DNA of 64,000 bases, taken from positions 1 through 64,000 of the forward strand of contig NZ_JAVESI010000003.1 in NCBI RefSeq assembly GCF_034006665.1, written 5' to 3'. The first letter of the stretch is position 1. Every line of letters starts with the position of its first letter. The DNA is from Trichloromonas sp034006665. GTDB taxonomy: Bacteria; Desulfobacterota; Desulfuromonadia; Desulfuromonadales; Trichloromonadaceae. The position numbers were made by a program, and so were the translations under genes. Positions 33,428 through 42,902 of the stretch are shown in pieces. A model generated the notes under the pieces. That model was not told where the DNA came from and searched no databases. It saw only the letters and a list, made by a program, of their open reading frames with translations.

Positions 33428-35185
33428 TCAATTTTCGACAAAGCTTTTGAGGCGTTTGGCCCGGCTCGGGTGGCGCAGTTTGCGCAACGCCTTGGCTTCG
33501 ATCTGGCGGATGCGCTCGCGGGTGACGGCGAAGTCTTGGCCAACCTCTTCGAGGGTATGATCGGATTTTTCGCCGATACCGAAACGCATGCGCAACACCT
33601 TCTCTTCCCGTGGGGTGAGGGTCGACAAGACGCGGGCGGTCTGATCGGAAAGGTTCCCCTTGATCACCGCTTCGAGGGGGGAAACCACCCCCTTGTCCTC
33701 AATGAAATCCCCCAGCGAGGAGTCCTCCTCCTCGCCGATAGGCGTCTCCAGGGAGATCGGCTCCTTGGCGATCTTCAGCACCCGCCGCACCTTCTCCAAA
33801 GGGAGCTCCATGCGCTCGGCGATCTCCTCGGGGGTCGGCTCGCGACCGATTTCCTGCACCAGTTGGCGGCTGGTGCGGATCAGCTTGTTGATGGTCTCGA
33901 TCATGTGCACCGGAATACGGATGGTGCGCGCCTGGTCGGCGATGGCTCGGGTGATCGCCTGACGGATCCACCAAGTGGCGTAGGTGGAGAACTTGTAGCC
34001 GCGCTGGTATTCGAACTTGTCCACCGCTTTCATCAGGCCGATGTTCCCTTCCTGGATCAGGTCCAAGAACTGGAGGCCGCGGTTGGTGTACTTCTTGGCG
34101 ATGGAGACGACCAAGCGGAGGTTGGCTTCGACCAGTTCGGTTTTCGCCGACTTGGCCCGCCATTCTCCTTTGTGCACCTCCTTGAGGGATTCGAGCAGTT
34201 CCTCGGGAGCGAAGCCTGATTCTTCCTCGACCTTCTTGAACTTGCGTTGGGCGCTCTTCAGGCGTTTTTCGATGACCAGCAGGGTCTCCATGGGAACGGT
34301 CAGTTCCTCCGAAACCTTGCGCGCTTCCTCCTCGCACTTGCGCATGCGCCTGAGCTGGCGTTTGATTTCCTTGTGCGGGCGATCAAGCTCCTTTTCGCAG
34401 GCGCCGACCTCGGCCATCCCCTTCTTGACCTGTTCGGCCAGTTCCTTCAGGCGGTCGACGATTTTGGCGATCTGGAAATCCTTCAGGCGGATCTGCCGCA
34501 ACAGTTCGGTGGTTTCGACCTTGATTTCCTTGCATTCCTTGTCAAGAGCCTTCTTCTCTTCCTTGGCGATCTCGCCGGCCATCTGTTCCTTGACCGCCAT
34601 GAAGCGGACATCCAGTTCGCGGATCTGACCGATCAGCCCGATCAGCCGCTGGCGCTGGTTCTCTTCCGCTTCGCTGCCTTCTTCCTCTTCGTAATCCTTG
34701 GTGATTTCGGCAACGCTGATCTGCCCCCGCTCAAGTCGCTCGCCCAGGGTGATGACTTCCTTGAAGGCGATCGGAGTCTTCATGACAACCCGGGCGACGA
34801 GCGCGTCCCCTTCCTCGATGCGCTTGGCGATCTCCACCTCCCCTTCCCGGGTGAGAAGGGAGACCTGACCCATTTCGCGCAGGTACATGCGCACTGGATC
34901 ACTGGTGCGACCGAGGGTGCCGGCCTCGAATTCCTCTTCCTCCCCTTCCTCTTCTTCGTCGAGGCCATCTTCATAAGCCGGCCCCTTGCGCAGGGAGATC
35001 TTCTGCTCGGTGTCGACGACCTCGATATCCATGTCACCGAACATGCTCATGACATCTTCGAGCTGATCGGAAGAGACCATGTCCGCCGGCAGGGCGTCGT
35101 TGACCTCGTCGTAAGTCAGAAAGCCCTTTTCCTTGCCCAGATCGATCAGTTGCTGAACTTCTTCAACCCTGGTTTTTTTCGACAT
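33428..35185 (-). CDS. rpoD: RNA polymerase primary sigma factor (sigma-70)
   Basis: A 585-residue group 1 sigma factor. Region 1.1 (about 1-80), the acidic spacer, region 1.2 with DPVRMYLREMGQVSLLTREGEV near 96, the long non-conserved region, regions 2.3-2.4 with YKFSTYATWWIRQAITRAI near 391-409, region 3 and region 4.2 ending RIRQIEAKALRKLRHPSRA are all present, as in housekeeping sigma factors. It lies downstream of dnaG in the classical dnaG-rpoD pairing (gap 62 bases), a conserved macromolecular synthesis arrangement. Confidence 0.98.
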   Translation of the reverse strand: MSKKTRVEEVQQLIDLGKEKGFLTYDEVNDALPADMVSSDQLEDVMSMFGDMDIEVVDTEQKISLRKGPAYEDGLDEEEEGEEEEFEAGTLGRTSDPVRMYLREMGQVSLLTREGEVEIAKRIEEGDALVARVVMKTPIAFKEVITLGERLERGQISVAEITKDYEEEEGSEAEENQRQRLIGLIGQIRELDVRFMAVKEQMAGEIAKEEKKALDKECKEIKVETTELLRQIRLKDFQIAKIVDRLKELAEQVKKGMAEVGACEKELDRPHKEIKRQLRRMRKCEEEARKVSEELTVPMETLLVIEKRLKSAQRKFKKVEEESGFAPEELLESLKEVHKGEWRAKSAKTELVEANLRLVVSIAKKYTNRGLQFLDLIQEGNIGLMKAVDKFEYQRGYKFSTYATWWIRQAITRAIADQARTIRIPVHMIETINKLIRTSRQLVQEIGREPTPEEIAERMELPLEKVRRVLKIAKEPISLETPIGEEEDSSLGDFIEDKGVVSPLEAVIKGNLSDQTARVLSTLTPREEKVLRMRFGIGEKSDHTLEEVGQDFAVTRERIRQIEAKALRKLRHPSRAKRLKSFVEN

Positions 35186-35247
35186 GCGTTGGCTTCCCCT
35201 CTGGGTTCACGGATGAACCGGTGGAATCTTCTGGTTTGTTCCCGTTG

Positions 35248-37065
35248 CTATTTCTTCAATTCTCGGCTGAGGCGCAGGCGCTCGGCCTGGCAGGTGGCCG
35301 CGCGTTCCCTCTCGCCCTTCGCCTCGGCCCGGCGGATCTCCTCGTCGAGGTTTCGGATGCGTCGTTTCAGCGCCTCCGCGAAGACCGCCCGGCGGCAATC
35401 CTGAAGGATGCGCGGGCGTTCCTCGGCGAAGGCTTTTTCGTCTTTGACAAGAATACCCGATAAAATCGCTTTATGCTCTTCATCGAGGCACTCAAACAGG
35501 AGCGATTCGGTCAATATTTCTTCTTCCCGGCTACGGGCGATGATCCTTTCGGCGATTTGCTGCCGGTGGGGATCGAGAAAAAGTTCCCCGATCCCCTCGG
35601 CGACGACTTCCGCGCGCACGGCGGCGTCAGCGAGCAGCAACCGCAGCAGCCAGTCCTGGGCTTTGATCTCCCGGGACGGCCCCGGCCCGCCGCGATGGGT
35701 CGGAATGGCCGGATGGACGGCGGCGGGGGGGGACGGCGGTGGAGGGGGAGGCTTCGGCACGACCGGAGTGATCGCTTGGGCAACCCTTTTCTCCAGCAAA
35801 TCCCGGGCCAGACCGGTGCGTTCCGCCAAGTTGCCCAAGTACAGGCCGCGCTCGATCTCGCTCGGCAGCAGCTTGAGCCGGGCCAGGAATTCCTCGGTGG
35901 CCCGCGCCCGTCCCTCGATGTCTTCCCCCTGCTCGTCGAAAAGAGCATCGAGATAGACCTCAAGCACAGGCCGTGCCTGATTCAGCCGTTCGGCGAAGGC
36001 CTCGGGCCCGGCTTTGCGCAGGAAGGAGTCGGGATCATCACCACTGTCGAGGGCGACCGCCGCCACCGAAAGGCCGAGGGGAAGGAGCACCTCCATGGCG
36101 CGGAAAGTCGCTTTGCGTCCGGCGCGATCCTGGTCGAAGAGGAGCAGCACCTTTTTGGCGTAGCGCTGCAGCAGCCGCCCATGTTCTTCGGTGAGAGCCG
36201 TACCGCAGGTCGCCGCGGCGTTGGCAAAGCCGGCCCGGTGCAGGGCGAGATGGTCGAAATAGCCCTCGACCACGATCGCCGTGTCGTTCTTGCGCATCGC
36301 CTCGCGTCCCTGGGCCAGGCCGTAGAGCATCCGGCTCTTGTGGTAAAGGGGTGATTCGGGCGAATTCAGATATTTGGGCAGGCGCTCGTCGAGCACTCGA
36401 CCACCGAAGGCGGCGACCTTGCCGTCGAGGGCGATGATCGGGAAGAGCAGGCGGTTGCGGAAGAGATCGTAATCTCCGCGGCCTTCCTTTCCCGGACGAA
36501 TCAGCCCCAGTTCCCGGGCCTCGCCGACGTCGAAACCTTTGCGCGCCAGATGCTCAGCGAGGCCGTCCCAGCGCTCCGGAGCGAAGCCGAGCCTGAAAGC
36601 CCGCGCCGTCTCGCCATCATAGCCGCGTTTGCGCAAATACTGGCGACCCGGCGCCCCTTCCGGGGTGTCGAGCAGAATCTGGTGATAGTAGTCACAGGCG
36701 ACCTCGTTCATCCGCGCCAGACGCTCTCGTTCCTCGCGGCGCCTCTGTGCGGCCGGGCTCAGGGTCCCTTCCTCGATGTGGATGCCGACTCGCTCGCCGA
36801 GTTTGCGCACCGCCTCGGGGAAAGCCAGCCCCTCCATGCGCATGAGAAAAGAAAAGACGTCACCGCCCACGCCGCAACCGAAGCAGTGAAAGATCTGCCT
36901 GGCGCTGTTGACGTTGAAGGACGGAGTCTTCTCGCCGTGAAACGGACAGAGGCCGAGGTAGTTGTGCCCGGAACGTTTGAGGGCGACGTAGGCGGAAATG
37001 ACCTCGACAATGTCGGTACGCTCGCGGATTTCGCGGATGGTCTCTTCGGCGATCTGTCCCGTCAT
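35248..37065 (-). CDS. dnaG: DNA primase
   Basis: A 605-residue primase that makes RNA primers for replication. The zinc motif CPFHGEKTPSF with HCFGCGVGG (about 40-68) is N-terminal; the TOPRIM domain shows VVEGYFDHLALH near 263-274 and LLLFDQDRAGRKA near 307-319; the C-terminal part would bind DnaB. The GTG/ATG start at 37065 overlaps the mutS2 stop by 4 bases, so mutS2, dnaG and rpoD form one unit. A proline-rich linker (PKPPPPPPSPP) near 428-438 separates the catalytic and helicase-binding parts. Confidence 0.97.
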   Translation of the reverse strand: MTGQIAEETIREIRERTDIVEVISAYVALKRSGHNYLGLCPFHGEKTPSFNVNSARQIFHCFGCGVGGDVFSFLMRMEGLAFPEAVRKLGERVGIHIEEGTLSPAAQRRREERERLARMNEVACDYYHQILLDTPEGAPGRQYLRKRGYDGETARAFRLGFAPERWDGLAEHLARKGFDVGEARELGLIRPGKEGRGDYDLFRNRLLFPIIALDGKVAAFGGRVLDERLPKYLNSPESPLYHKSRMLYGLAQGREAMRKNDTAIVVEGYFDHLALHRAGFANAAATCGTALTEEHGRLLQRYAKKVLLLFDQDRAGRKATFRAMEVLLPLGLSVAAVALDSGDDPDSFLRKAGPEAFAERLNQARPVLEVYLDALFDEQGEDIEGRARATEEFLARLKLLPSEIERGLYLGNLAERTGLARDLLEKRVAQAITPVVPKPPPPPPSPPAAVHPAIPTHRGGPGPSREIKAQDWLLRLLLADAAVRAEVVAEGIGELFLDPHRQQIAERIIARSREEEILTESLLFECLDEEHKAILSGILVKDEKAFAEERPRILQDCRRAVFAEALKRRIRNLDEEIRRAEAKGERERAATCQAERLRLSRELKK

Positions 37066-39425
37066 CCGTTCCTCAGTTCGACGATGGTCACATTATCCCC
37101 ACCCTGGGGCAGATCGGCGGCGTGGTAAGCCTTAACCTCCCGGTGACCGCCGAGAAAGTCCCGCACTGCCCGACGCAAAATACCCTCGCCGCTGCCGTGC
37201 ACCACCTCGACTTGGCGCTGGTTGTGGAGCAGGGCGTCGTCAAGAAAGCGGTCCAGCAGAAGCAGGGCATCCTCGACTCGTTTGCCGACCAGCAGCAACC
37301 GGGGGGAAAAGCCTTCCCGCTCAATGCGGCCGCGTACCTTCCCTTCCCCCCGCCGGGCGAAGCGCCGGGGGCTGAAGGCTTCGAGTTGGGGCAAGGGGAG
37401 CCGCAGCTTTTTCCCCTGGATTGACAGTTCGACGCTCTCGCCGTCCCGTCGCAGCACTTCCCCCTCGGCGTTCAGGGCGGGGATGCGCAGCAATTCGCCG
37501 ATTTGCACCTCACGGGGGGCTTTGCCTCGGCGCACCGGTTCCGGGCTCAGCTCGGCCAGTCCTGTGCGTACCTCGCGCAGTTCAGCAGTCAGCTGCGCTT
37601 GGCTGCGGGCGCCGACAGCGGCGGACCCGGCCTCACGCAGCACCTCCTTGAGCTTTCGCTCCGCCTCCCGCACCAGTTGCTCGCCGCGTCGGGTCGCCTG
37701 ATCGAGCAGCTTGCGCTTCTGCTCTTCCAGTTCGTGCAGGAGTTTTCGGCGTTTTTCCCGTTCCTGTTCGGCCCGGCGTTTCAGCGTCGTCGCCTCGGCC
37801 AGTTCCCGGTCGAGATCCTTGCGTAGCCGGTTCAGTTCTTCAAGGAGTTCCAACCCCTCCCGTTCCCCTTGGCCGAGATAGGTCGAGGCGCGCTCCAGGA
37901 CCTCTTCGGGGATGCCGAGTCGGCGGGCGATGGTGAAGGCGTTGCTGGCGCCGGGGATGCCGTAATGCAGCCGGTAGGTCGGCGCCAAAGTCTGCCGGTC
38001 GAACTCGACGGCGGCATTTTCCACCCCCGCTTGCAGATGGGCATAGCCCTTGATCAGATTCAGGTGGGTGGTCACCACCGTCCGCGCCCCCCGTCGGCGC
38101 AGGCTGTCAAGAATCGCCATAGCCAGCGCTCCGCCTTCGGCGGGGTCGGTGCCGGTGCCGACTTCATCCATCAGTACCAAGGAATTGCCGTCGGCTTCTT
38201 CGAGAATGCGCCCGATGCGGCGCAGGTGTCCGGAGAAGGTCGAGAGGTTTTCCTCGATGCTCTGTTCGTCGCCGATGTCGGCGAAGACCCGGTCGAAGAG
38301 TCCGATGCGGCTGTCGGGATGACAGGGGATCGGCAGCCCCGAGCGGACCATCAGGGCGAGCAGGCCGATGGTCTTGAGCGCTACGGTTTTGCCGCCGGTG
38401 TTGGGGCCGCTGATGACCAGGGTATCCGCCGTCTCGCCGAGGAGCAGGTCGACCGCCGTCACCGGCTGCTCGCGTCGGCGCCCATCGGGATGAAAGAGCA
38501 GCAGCGGATGGCGCGCCTGGCGCAGTTCGAGAAGCGGCGTCGTCGTCAGGTGCGGTGCTACGGCGTCGCAGGCGCGGGCGAAGAGCCCGGCGGCCGAGCG
38601 CAGGTCGAAGTGGGCAAGCAGCTCCTGGTTGCGCGTCAGGTTTTCCGCCTCCCGCCGAACTTGGGCCGAGAGGCGGCGGAGAATGCGCTCCTCTTCCCGC
38701 TTTTCCTCCCGCGCCAGGCTGTGCAGCTCGTTGTTCCACTCCAGAACCGCCACCGGCTCGACAAAGAGGGTTTGGCCGCTGGCCGATTCATCATGGATGA
38801 AGCCTTTGACCTGGCCGCGATGATCGGCCCTTACCGGCAGCACGTAGCGACCGTTGCGCTCAGTGATGAGGCGCTCCTGAAAGGCCCCGGCCAGCTTCTC
38901 CGAAGCGAGCAGGTCTTCCAGCACCCGTTTGATGCGCCCGCGCAGTTGGCGGAGCTGTTGGCGCAGATCGCCGAGCTCAAAGGAGGCACCGTCGAGGATC
39001 TCCCCTCGCGGCCCGATGCTCCGGCGGATTTCCTGTTGCAGGTTGCGCAGCAGTTCGAGCTGGGCTGCTCGTTCGGCGAGAAGCGGCGCCCGCTCCCGAT
39101 CGCCGAAGTAGTTGCGGGTGTCGCGGGCCGCCTCGATGCTGGAGAGCACATCGAGGAGCACTTCCGGAAGCAGGAAGGTGCCTTCGGCGTGCAGTTGGCG
39201 CAAGGGTTCGCGTAGGTCACGGCAGCCGCTCAGGGGCGGGCGTCCCTGAGCGGTGAGAAGCGCCATCATCTCCGTGACCTCGGCCAGGGCCGTGGTCACC
39301 TCCGACCGCTCCGCCAGAGGCGTCAGGGCAAGGACGCGATCCTTGCCCGGTGGGCTCAGGGTGAACCCGGCCAGCAGTTGGGTAATTTTGTCGTATTCGA
39401 GAACCCGCAGGCTCGCTTCGATCAT
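37062..39425 (-). CDS. mutS2: MutS2 endonuclease/ATPase
   Basis: A 787-residue MutS2. The MutS core domain and ATPase motif GPNTGGKTVALKTIG lie near 332-346, with DEVGTGTDPAEGGALA near 412-427, then a coiled coil (about 510-610) and a C-terminal Smr nuclease domain with EVVHGSGEGILRRAV near 740-754. In other bacteria MutS2 limits recombination or acts on stalled, collided ribosomes. The ATG at 39425 lies 19 bases after cvpA; the stop overlaps dnaG by 4 bases. Confidence 0.95.
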   Translation of the reverse strand: MIEASLRVLEYDKITQLLAGFTLSPPGKDRVLALTPLAERSEVTTALAEVTEMMALLTAQGRPPLSGCRDLREPLRQLHAEGTFLLPEVLLDVLSSIEAARDTRNYFGDRERAPLLAERAAQLELLRNLQQEIRRSIGPRGEILDGASFELGDLRQQLRQLRGRIKRVLEDLLASEKLAGAFQERLITERNGRYVLPVRADHRGQVKGFIHDESASGQTLFVEPVAVLEWNNELHSLAREEKREEERILRRLSAQVRREAENLTRNQELLAHFDLRSAAGLFARACDAVAPHLTTTPLLELRQARHPLLLFHPDGRRREQPVTAVDLLLGETADTLVISGPNTGGKTVALKTIGLLALMVRSGLPIPCHPDSRIGLFDRVFADIGDEQSIEENLSTFSGHLRRIGRILEEADGNSLVLMDEVGTGTDPAEGGALAMAILDSLRRRGARTVVTTHLNLIKGYAHLQAGVENAAVEFDRQTLAPTYRLHYGIPGASNAFTIARRLGIPEEVLERASTYLGQGEREGLELLEELNRLRKDLDRELAEATTLKRRAEQEREKRRKLLHELEEQKRKLLDQATRRGEQLVREAERKLKEVLREAGSAAVGARSQAQLTAELREVRTGLAELSPEPVRRGKAPREVQIGELLRIPALNAEGEVLRRDGESVELSIQGKKLRLPLPQLEAFSPRRFARRGEGKVRGRIEREGFSPRLLLVGKRVEDALLLLDRFLDDALLHNQRQVEVVHGSGEGILRRAVRDFLGGHREVKAYHAADLPQGGDNVTIVELRNG

Positions 39426-39444
39426 GCGTTAGCCGGCATCCCTC

Positions 39445-39972
39445 TCAGATTTTGGTTTTGTCCTTCGTCGCGGGCGGCTGTCCCTTGTGGGCGTCCAGGA
39501 CGGTGACGCTCCCCTTGAAAATCTTTTCTCCGAACTGAACGAAGGGGGGAGCCAGTTCGGAGTGTTCCAGCAGGCGACCCATGGGGCCGGGAAGCTGGAT
39601 CATGGAAACGCCGAAAAGGACCACGGCCAGCAGCAGGGCTCCCTGGGCCAAGCCGAAAAGCCCCCCGGCAACGCGGTTGAAGCCGCCGAGAAAGAGGAGC
39701 TTGACGACCTTCGACAGGAGGTAGCCGAGGACCGCGAAGAGCAGCACCGTGGCCAGAAAAACCAGGAGAAAGGCAGCGATGACGCAAGCCGGCAGCGGCA
39801 GACTGAAGGACTGGGCGAGGCTTTCGGCCAAAGGCGCGTGAAAGCGGAAAGCCAGAAACGCCCCGAGCAGCAGTCCGATGAGAGAACAGAGCTCTTTGAG
39901 GAGTCCCCGGAGCAGCCCTTTGAGCAGAAAGGCCCCGAGGATGCCGAGGATCGCGATGTCAACGCCATTCAT
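39445..39972 (-). CDS. cvpA: CvpA family membrane protein
   Basis: A 175-residue inner-membrane protein with four hydrophobic helices: about 7-28, 31-48, 61-88 and 105-125. The opening MNGVDIAILGILGAFLLKG fits the CvpA/colicin V production family. No biochemical role is certain. It sits in the middle of the yqeY-like - cvpA - mutS2 - dnaG - rpoD run (gaps of 11 and 19 bases), so it is likely co-transcribed with DNA-maintenance genes. The last about 30 residues are charged. Confidence 0.82.
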   Translation of the reverse strand: MNGVDIAILGILGAFLLKGLLRGLLKELCSLIGLLLGAFLAFRFHAPLAESLAQSFSLPLPACVIAAFLLVFLATVLLFAVLGYLLSKVVKLLFLGGFNRVAGGLFGLAQGALLLAVVLFGVSMIQLPGPMGRLLEHSELAPPFVQFGEKIFKGSVTVLDAHKGQPPATKDKTKI

Positions 39973-39983
39973 GCCGCTGTCCG

Positions 39984-40427
39984 TCAGGCCAGCCGGGCCT
40001 TGACCAGCTCGCTCACCATCCGGCCGTCGGCGCGGCCGACGGTCTTGGCGGTGACGATTTTCATCACCTTGCCCATGTCGCGGGCCGAGGCTGCACCGGT
40101 TTCCGCCACCGCCGCCTCGATGATGGCTTTAATCTCTACTTCGCTGAGTTGCTGCGGCAGAAATTCCTGGATCACCGCCATTTCCCGTTCCTCTTTTTCG
40201 GCCAGATCGGCCCGGCCACTGTCCCGATAGACCTGGGCCGATTCCCGGCGCTGCTTGACCAGGGAGGAGAGGACGCCGATCACCGCCTGATCGTCGAATT
40301 CCTGTCGCGCTTCGATCTCCTTGTTCTTGATCGCGCTCTTGACCAGGCGGATGGCATTGAGCCGCAGGGAATCCTTGGCCCTCATAGCTTCTTTCATGGC
40401 GGTGTTCAGTTGTTCTTGCAGACTCAT
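39984..40427 (-). CDS. GatB/YqeY domain protein
   Basis: A 147-residue single-domain YqeY-like protein: MSLQEQLNTAMKEAMRAKD at the start, LRLNAIRLVKSAIKNKEIE near 21-39, and the C-terminal GKVMKIVTAKTVGRADGRMVSE. The fold is that of the tRNA-binding tail of GatB, but it lacks the amidotransferase part, so a role in tRNA or aminoacyl-tRNA handling is only inferred. ATG at 40427 follows AAGGAA; an upstream in-frame start is only 6 codons longer. Neighbours: hisIE upstream, cvpA 11 bases downstream. Confidence 0.87.
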   Translation of the reverse strand: MSLQEQLNTAMKEAMRAKDSLRLNAIRLVKSAIKNKEIEARQEFDDQAVIGVLSSLVKQRRESAQVYRDSGRADLAEKEEREMAVIQEFLPQQLSEVEIKAIIEAAVAETGAASARDMGKVMKIVTAKTVGRADGRMVSELVKARLA

Positions 40428-40482
40428 GGTCGGTTCCTTTTGCATGCGAAAAGAGCTTTAAGATCGCCTTGCGCCTCTGATT

Positions 40483-41175
40483 TTATTTGGTTCGGCTTTC
40501 CTTCTCTTCGATGCCGCTTATGCCGAAGCGGCGGCGCAGTTCGGCGTAGATCCGCTCCGGCGGCAGATCGTAGTAGCCGAGGAGGATCAGGGTGTGAAAG
40601 AAGAGATCGGCGGTTTCGTAGACCACCTCTTCGGGATTGCCCCCCTTGCCGGCGACGGCGGTTTCGGTGGCTTCCTCGCCGATCTTGCCGAGAATCTTGT
40701 CCAATCCCTTGGCGAAGAGGGAAGCGACATAGGATTTTTCCGTCGGGTTCTGACGGCGCTCTTGGATGACGTGATAAACCGCGTCGAGGATATCCTGGCG
40801 ACCGTAGATGGCCGCCGCGTCGACCTGCTTTTCGCCGATGGTGTGCGCGCCGCTTTCGTCCCAGATCCGGTAAAAGCAGGAGTGATGGCCGGTATGACAG
40901 GCCGCCCCGGTCTGCTCGACGGTGAGCAGCAGGCAGTCGGCATCGCAGTCAAAGCGGATTTCCCGCACCTGTTGAATGTGGCCGGAAGTCTCCCCCTTCA
41001 TCCACAGCTTGCGTCGCGAGCGGGAATAGTAGTGGACCTTGCCGGTAGCGACGGTGAGATCGACCGCCTCGGCATTCATGTAAGCGAGCATCAGCACCTC
41101 GCCGGTCGCCGCGTCGCGGGCGATAGCGGGCAACATGCCTTGGGCGTCGAATTTGAGCTGTGATGAAAGGGACAT
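40483..41175 (-). CDS. hisIE: Phosphoribosyl-AMP cyclohydrolase / phosphoribosyl-ATP pyrophosphatase (HisIE)
   Basis: A 230-residue fusion doing steps 2 and 3 of histidine synthesis. The cyclohydrolase half (about 1-115) shows LMLAYMNAEA, YYSRSRRKLWMKGETSGH and, for zinc and magnesium, DCDADCLL and CHTGHHSCFYR; the pyrophosphatase half (about 130-225) shows EKSYVASLFAKGLDKILGKIGEEATE with the acidic metal-binding residues and VYETADLFFH. The start is placed at 41175; an in-frame extension of 65 codons over the hisF end is not family-like. Last gene of the his block. Confidence 0.95.
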   Translation of the reverse strand: MSLSSQLKFDAQGMLPAIARDAATGEVLMLAYMNAEAVDLTVATGKVHYYSRSRRKLWMKGETSGHIQQVREIRFDCDADCLLLTVEQTGAACHTGHHSCFYRIWDESGAHTIGEKQVDAAAIYGRQDILDAVYHVIQERRQNPTEKSYVASLFAKGLDKILGKIGEEATETAVAGKGGNPEEVVYETADLFFHTLILLGYYDLPPERIYAELRRRFGISGIEEKESRTK

Positions 41176-41272
41176 AGGACAACCTTTATGGCAAGGGGCG
41201 CACTGCTGTGCGTCCGGAACAGTGACGACGGCATAAGAGAGGGAGCACGCGGTGCGCCCTGACGACTTGTAT

Positions 41273-42040
41273 TTATAAACGCACCGGCACGCCGTGCTTG
41301 CGCAGATATTCCTTGCACTCGCCGATACTGTACTCGCGGAAATGGAAGATGCTGGCGGCCAAAGCGGCACTGGCGCCCCCTTCGACCAGCCCTTCGCGGA
41401 TGTGTTCGAGGTTGCCGACGCCGCCCGAGGCGATCACCGGGATTTTGACCCGATCGCTGACGGCGCGGGTCAAGGGGATGTCGTAGCCGTCCTTGGTACC
41501 GTCCTTGTCCATGGAGGTGAGCAGGATCTCGCCGGCGCCGTAGCCTTCCATGCGTGCCGCCCATTCGACGGCGTCGATGCCGGTGCCGTTGCGGCCGCCG
41601 TGGGTGTAGACCTCCCAGCGGACCGGGTCCAAGCCGGGCATCCGGCGGGCATCAATGGCGACGACGATGCACTGGGAGCCGAAGCGCTCGGCGGCTTCGC
41701 GGACGAATTCGGGGCGATGCACGGCGGCGGTGTTGATCGAGACCTTGTCCGCCCCGGCGTTGAGCAGGTTGCGGATATCGGCGATCTCCCGCACCCCGCC
41801 GCCGACGGTAAGGGGCATGAAGACCCGCTCGGCGGTGCGCGCCACCACCTCAAGAATGATGGCGCGCTTGTCGCTGGAGGCGGTGATGTCGAGAAAGGTC
41901 AGTTCGTCGGCACCCTGGGCGTCGTAGGCTTCGGCGGCCTCCACCGGGTCGCCGGCGTCACACAACTCGACGAATTGAACCCCCTTGACCACCCGGCCAT
42001 CCTTGACGTCGAGGCAGGGGATGATGCGTTTACTCAGCAT
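41273..42040 (-). CDS. hisF: Imidazole glycerol phosphate synthase cyclase subunit
   Basis: A 255-residue TIM barrel that works with HisH to make imidazole glycerol phosphate and AICAR. The catalytic Asp pair is in IPCLDVKDGRVVKGV near residue 11 and VVAIDARRMPGLDP near 130; phosphate-binding glycine loops GGGVREI (80s) and ASGGVGNLEHI (about 205-215) are present. Length and order are standard. It lies 54 bases downstream of hisA, with hisIE 97 bases further on. Confidence 0.97.
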   Translation of the reverse strand: MLSKRIIPCLDVKDGRVVKGVQFVELCDAGDPVEAAEAYDAQGADELTFLDITASSDKRAIILEVVARTAERVFMPLTVGGGVREIADIRNLLNAGADKVSINTAAVHRPEFVREAAERFGSQCIVVAIDARRMPGLDPVRWEVYTHGGRNGTGIDAVEWAARMEGYGAGEILLTSMDKDGTKDGYDIPLTRAVSDRVKIPVIASGGVGNLEHIREGLVEGGASAALAASIFHFREYSIGECKEYLRKHGVPVRL

Positions 42041-42094
42041 GATGTCAATGTACCCAAGGTAAGAACGCCGTCCCTGATTTACAAGGGCGGACGA

Positions 42095-42826
42095 TTATTT
42101 GTGGCCTTTGGTCAGCGCTACCGCCGCCCGCAGATCGAGGGCGCCGCTGTAGATGGCTTTGCCGGTGATGACGCCGACCACGCCGGAATCCTCGATGGCC
42201 AGGAGATTTTCGATATCTTTGAGGCTGGAGACGCCGCCGGAGGCGATCACCGGGATGCTGATCGACTTGGCCAGGGCGCGGGTCGCTTCCAGGTTCGGCC
42301 CCTGCATCATGCCGTCGCGGGCGATGTCGGTATAGATGATCGCCTCGACGCCGAACCCTTCCATCTCCTTGGCCATCTCCGTTGCCTTCTTCTCGGTGAC
42401 GTCGGCCCACCCGCGCACCGCGACGAAGCCGTTGCTGGCGTCGATGCCGACGACGATGCGACCAGGGAAGAGGCGGCAGGCTTCCTGGACCAGTTCCGGC
42501 TTCTCCTTGGCGACGGTGCCGAGGATCACCCGGCCGATACCGAGCTGGAGGTAGGCCTCGATGGTGGCCAGGTCGCGCACGCCGCCGCCGAGTTCGGTGG
42601 GGATGTCGATGGCCTGGACGATGGCTTCAATCGCCGCCTTGTTGCGCGGCACCCCGGCGAAGGCGCCGTCGAGATCGACGATGTGCAGCAGTTCCCCTCC
42701 CTGCTCCTGCCAGATGCGGCCCTGGGCGGCGGGGCTGTCGCTGTAGACGGTGTCCTTCTCCATCAGCCCCTGCTCCAGACGGACGCAGCGGCCTTCCTTC
42801 AGATCGATGGCGGGTATGACGAGCAT
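42095..42826 (-). CDS. hisA: ProFAR isomerase
   Basis: A 243-residue TIM barrel isomerase acting on ProFAR in step 4 of histidine synthesis. The catalytic Asp residues are in MLVIPAIDLKEGRCVRL (Asp 8) and VVGIDASNGFVAV near 130, with the phosphate loops ELGGGVRD and ASGGVSSLKD. ATG at 42826 follows AAGGAT. Located between hisH and hisF. Confidence 0.97.
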   Translation of the reverse strand: MLVIPAIDLKEGRCVRLEQGLMEKDTVYSDSPAAQGRIWQEQGGELLHIVDLDGAFAGVPRNKAAIEAIVQAIDIPTELGGGVRDLATIEAYLQLGIGRVILGTVAKEKPELVQEACRLFPGRIVVGIDASNGFVAVRGWADVTEKKATEMAKEMEGFGVEAIIYTDIARDGMMQGPNLEATRALAKSISIPVIASGGVSSLKDIENLLAIEDSGVVGVITGKAIYSGALDLRAAVALTKGHK

Positions 42827-42902
42827 GCGAATTTATCCTTTAAATCGTAAGAACAGTCTTTCGCCCGTTCGCTTCGCTCACTTGAGCACGCAGAGGCCGA
42901 TT

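Noticed and set aside
41176..41370. In-frame N-terminal extension of HisIE into hisF
   Set aside because: The extension is not family-like, and MSLSSQLKFD is the usual start.
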